Source: CAG-488 sp963625295
GTDB lineage: Bacteria > Bacillota > Clostridia > Oscillospirales > Acutalibacteraceae
DNA length: 8,507 bases
Direction of reading: 5' to 3'
Assembly: GCA_963625295.1 (NCBI GenBank)
Contig: CAVFTC010000080.1
Span: 1 to 8,507 of the forward strand
Shown here: piece by piece, positions 6,144 to 8,507 of the stretch
Layout of the letters: each line of letters opens with the position of its first letter
Position numbering within the stretch: the first letter of the stretch is position 1
The notes under the pieces: model-generated
Databases searched by the model: none
Seen by the model: only the letters and a program-made list of their open reading frames with translations
Told to the model about the DNA's origin: nothing
Position numbers and translations under genes: made by a program

Positions 6144-6962
6144 TTGAGGAAAACTGTTATCGAGCCTAACGGTAAAAACCTTCAATACTGGAAGGATATC
6201 TGGAATTACCGTGAGCTTGCATACAACCTTGCAAAGCGTGACATTACCGTTCGATACAAGCAGACGAGAATCGGCCTCGGCTGGGCTATTATCGCCCCTA
6301 TCGTCAGCATGATTGTTTCAACATTCATCTTCGGAACTCTTGCCGGATTGTCCTCCGACGGTGACGCGCCGTATTTCATAATGGTTTATGCCGGCAGCAT
6401 TCCCTGGTCGATTTTCCAAAAAAATGTTTCTCAGGCATCATCAACATTTCTCACGAACGCCGGTCTGATGAAAAAGGTTTATTATCCGAGAATTTTGTCC
6501 CCGATCGGTTCCAGCCTTGCAGGATTGTTCGACTCCATGGTTTCCATCATTATGTTGATTATAATGATGCTCATTGTCGGATATTACCCGACTGTCAGAT
6601 TTTTACTTTTTCCGATTTTTCTTTTGCTTAATTTGGCTCTCGGCCTTTTTTCAGGACTGTTCCTTTCCGCATTTAATGTTAAATGGCGTGATATGGCACA
6701 AATTATCCCATTTGCTCTGTCAATTATGCAATACGCCAGCCCTATTTCATATTCGATAACATCTATCCCTGAAAAATACAGGCTTATCTATTCTCTTAAC
6801 CCTATCACCGGTTTGGTGTCCGCATTCAAATGGTGCGTTATCGACGATATGGTTTTTGACTGGCTTTCGTTCATTGTGGCGTTGGCATGGATTGCAGTCT
6901 TTGCCGTTGCCGGAATTATTTTGTTCAGAAAGACCGAACGAAACTTTGTTGACATAGTCTGA
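6144..6962 (+). CDS. ABC-2 type polysaccharide export permease (Wzm/TagG-like)
   Basis: This integral membrane subunit pairs with the ATPase encoded next to it to export a lipid-linked glycan. From the chosen start the protein has 272 residues and about six hydrophobic segments (about 47-68, 77-92, 128-147, 153-176, 184-205, 241-260). Family marks are KRDITVRYKQTRIG (31-44) leading into the first helix, the KKVYYPR loop (110-116), FNVKWRD (177-183), SP at 199-200, NP at 219-220, and the closing FRKTERNFVDIV (261-272). I chose the TTG at 6144 because GAGAGGG (6129-6135) is eight bases upstream. An in-frame ATG at 6090 lies between the -35 and -10 boxes, and the GTG at 6114 has no binding site. 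The ATPase gene begins 13 bases after the stop. The exported polymer (teichoic acid, rhamnan or capsule) cannot be told from the permease. The choice of TTG is inferred. Confidence 0.92.
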   Translation: MRKTVIEPNGKNLQYWKDIWNYRELAYNLAKRDITVRYKQTRIGLGWAIIAPIVSMIVSTFIFGTLAGLSSDGDAPYFIMVYAGSIPWSIFQKNVSQASSTFLTNAGLMKKVYYPRILSPIGSSLAGLFDSMVSIIMLIIMMLIVGYYPTVRFLLFPIFLLLNLALGLFSGLFLSAFNVKWRDMAQIIPFALSIMQYASPISYSITSIPEKYRLIYSLNPITGLVSAFKWCVIDDMVFDWLSFIVALAWIAVFAVAGIILFRKTERNFVDIV

Positions 6963-6975
6963 CGGGGTGATTAAA

Positions 6976-8244
6976 ATGAATGAACAGCCTATCGCATTAC
7001 ATATCTCAAACATTAAGAAAAAATATATCATTAAGCATGTGACGCAAAAACCCGACAGTAAAATCGAACGGTTGAAGCTTGCAGGCTATAATCTTCTGCA
7101 CCCTGTCAAGGCAAACGCCAAAGAGGATTTTTGGGCGCTCAACGGGGTTTCTTTTGATGTTAAGCAGGGCGAAAAAATCGGCATTATCGGAAAAAACGGA
7201 GCCGGCAAATCGACCCTTCTCAAAATCATTTCAAGAATCACCGAGCCTACCGACGGAAGAATTGAATTCTACGGCAAAATCTCCTCCATGCTTGAGGTCG
7301 GAACAGGCTTCAACGGAGAGCTGACCGGCAGAGAAAACATTTATCTTAACGGCGCAATTCTCGGAATGACAAGAACCGAGATTGACCAAAAGCTCGACGA
7401 TATTATCGAATTTTCCGAGGTCGGTAAATTTATTGACACTCCGGTAAAAAGATATTCAAGCGGAATGTTTGTCCGCCTCGCTTTTGCCGTTGCGTCCCAT
7501 CTTGAACCCGATATTTTGCTTGTCGATGAGGTTCTCGCCGTCGGCGACACTCGCTTCCAGAAAAAATGCATAAATAAAATGAGAAGCATTGCCGACAGCG
7601 GTAAAACCATTCTTTTCGTAAGCCATCAGATGAATACGATTCGCCAGCTTTGTGACCGTGTTATCGTCCTCAAGGAAGGACAGGTTATATATGACGGCGA
7701 TGTTGAGGAAGGTATTAGAATATACAACAGCGAAGCTTATATGGAAAAGCTTAATCATTACGATTACACGAATCTCACACGGCTTCCGGGCTACACTCGT
7801 GACAGAGCAGAAATTCTCTCCCTCGATGTACTTCATAATGAGTCATGTACTTATAATGCCGACGAACCGATAGAATTCAAGGTCAGAATTAAAACGAAAA
7901 TCCCGCATATCGGCGACATGAGCTTCAGACTGCTTATTTGGCAGGCAGACGAAACTCCGATTGAAATTGCATTCACCAAAACCTTTGCGAACATAAATGA
8001 TATCGGTGAATATGATGTTGAATTTAAAATAAACAACAATCTCGCTCCCGGGCTGTATAAGCTCACCATGATTCTTTCCGGCGGCATATCCAACGCAAAC
8101 AGTGAAAATTTAGATTACATCTATCCTGCGTTCATATTTGAAGTTCTTCACTCTGACGGAACATCAAGAACCTGGCCGAGACAATGGGGCTGGGTTCATA
8201 TGGATGATGTTGATGTTAAGCTTGTTGAGGAGACGAAGGAATGA
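6976..8244 (+). CDS. Polysaccharide-export ABC ATPase with C-terminal Wzt-like domain
   Basis: The ATPase subunit powers export by the neighbouring permease. The 422-residue protein starts at the ATG at 6976 after GGGGTG. The GTG at 6967 is in frame but is part of that binding site. Nucleotide-binding domain (about 5-250): Walker A GKNGAGKST (72-80), the ELTGREN segment (115-121) typical of the Wzt/TagH group, signature YSSGM (160-164), Walker B ILLVDE (180-185) and switch histidine in SH (216-217). Residues about 275-418 form a beta-rich extra domain resembling the Wzt C-terminal domain. In the E. coli O9a system that domain binds the capped non-reducing end of the O-polysaccharide and so couples chain termination to export. 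By analogy, the glycan here may be recognised by its end group, but this is inference. TagH-type teichoic acid exporters have a different C-terminal extension, so a Wzt-like role is favoured. Its stop overlaps the next start (ATGA). Confidence 0.94.
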   Translation: MNEQPIALHISNIKKKYIIKHVTQKPDSKIERLKLAGYNLLHPVKANAKEDFWALNGVSFDVKQGEKIGIIGKNGAGKSTLLKIISRITEPTDGRIEFYGKISSMLEVGTGFNGELTGRENIYLNGAILGMTRTEIDQKLDDIIEFSEVGKFIDTPVKRYSSGMFVRLAFAVASHLEPDILLVDEVLAVGDTRFQKKCINKMRSIADSGKTILFVSHQMNTIRQLCDRVIVLKEGQVIYDGDVEEGIRIYNSEAYMEKLNHYDYTNLTRLPGYTRDRAEILSLDVLHNESCTYNADEPIEFKVRIKTKIPHIGDMSFRLLIWQADETPIEIAFTKTFANINDIGEYDVEFKINNNLAPGLYKLTMILSGGISNANSENLDYIYPAFIFEVLHSDGTSRTWPRQWGWVHMDDVDVKLVEETKE

Positions 8245-8507
8245 GATACGCTTTTTATTCTCACGGCGGATGCGGAAATCACGGCTGCGAAGCGATCGTC
8301 CGAACACTTTCGGCAATGATAAAAAACGCTCGTCCCGATTCCGTGATTAAGCTCTATACGCTCAATGCAAAAAGCGACGAATCCGGTGATTTGCCTAACA
8401 TTGACGAATCGGAGGAATTCGTTTATATCCTCCCGATTTCCGAAACAACGGCGGCGCAAAAGCTTAAAATATCGCTGTTGAGTAAAATATCACAAAGGAA
8501 CTCCGAT
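8241..8507 (+). CDS. Polysaccharide pyruvyl transferase-like protein (partial, 3' end missing)
   Basis: The ATG at 8241 overlaps the ATPase stop codon in an ATGA, with GAGGAG eight bases upstream. The frame stays open for 89 codons to the window end. The N-terminus MRYAFYSHGGCGNHGCEA, followed by IVRTL, resembles the start of polysaccharide pyruvyl transferase-family proteins, which have a glycine-rich loop and an N(H/L)GxEA-type motif after the first strand. That family includes enzymes that add pyruvate ketals to sugars of exopolysaccharides and cell-wall polymers, using phosphoenolpyruvate, but many members have untested function. The translational coupling to the exporter fits a role in modifying the exported glycan. 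Only the first part is visible, so the assignment rests on the N-terminal motif. Confidence 0.72.
   Translation, partial: MRYAFYSHGGCGNHGCEAIVRTLSAMIKNARPDSVIKLYTLNAKSDESGDLPNIDESEEFVYILPISETTAAQKLKISLLSKISQRNSD

Overview
The window looks like chromosomal DNA of a low-to-moderate-GC Gram-positive anaerobe. Clostridia of the Ruminococcaceae/Oscillospiraceae type are the best guess. This rests on strong GGAGG-type ribosome binding sites, consensus sigma-A promoters, an adjacent gltX and glnS pair, a Wzm/Wzt-type glycan exporter, and a short palindromic repeat of the AAGGCAATACCGCA type scattered between genes. The assignment is inference, because no marker gene is present.

Layout. Positions 1-322 hold no convincing gene, but contain two copies of the palindromic repeat and a strong 9-bp hairpin. 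Positions 323-495 are a self-contained initiator tRNA unit: a consensus promoter, tRNA-fMet with encoded CCA, and an intrinsic terminator. Positions 519-1795 carry two divergent regulators, a TetR-family gene (minus) and a small XRE-family gene (plus). The AT-rich gap between them has three copies of a TGCATATTTATCA-like site spaced exactly 31 bp apart, which looks like an operator array. A bidirectional terminator at 1790-1837 separates the XRE gene from the convergent operon to its right.

Positions 5924 to 1900 on the minus strand form a tight three-gene operon: gltX (glutamyl-tRNA synthetase), glnS (glutaminyl-tRNA synthetase) and a four-helix membrane protein of unknown function. Intergenic gaps are 12 and 14 bases, and a good promoter lies just upstream. 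The two synthetases imply that Gln-tRNA is charged directly, which is not the usual route in Firmicutes.

Positions 6077-8507 on the plus strand begin a surface-glycan operon: promoter, ABC-2 permease (Wzm/TagG-like, apparent TTG start), ABC ATPase with a C-terminal Wzt-like domain, and an overlapping gene for a polysaccharide pyruvyl transferase-like protein cut by the window end. Together they suggest export and decoration of a cell-wall or capsular polysaccharide.

The least ordinary signals are the 31-bp-phased operator array, the six-copy palindromic repeat family (one copy supplies the C-terminus and stop codon of the TetR gene), and the unknown membrane protein coupled to glnS.
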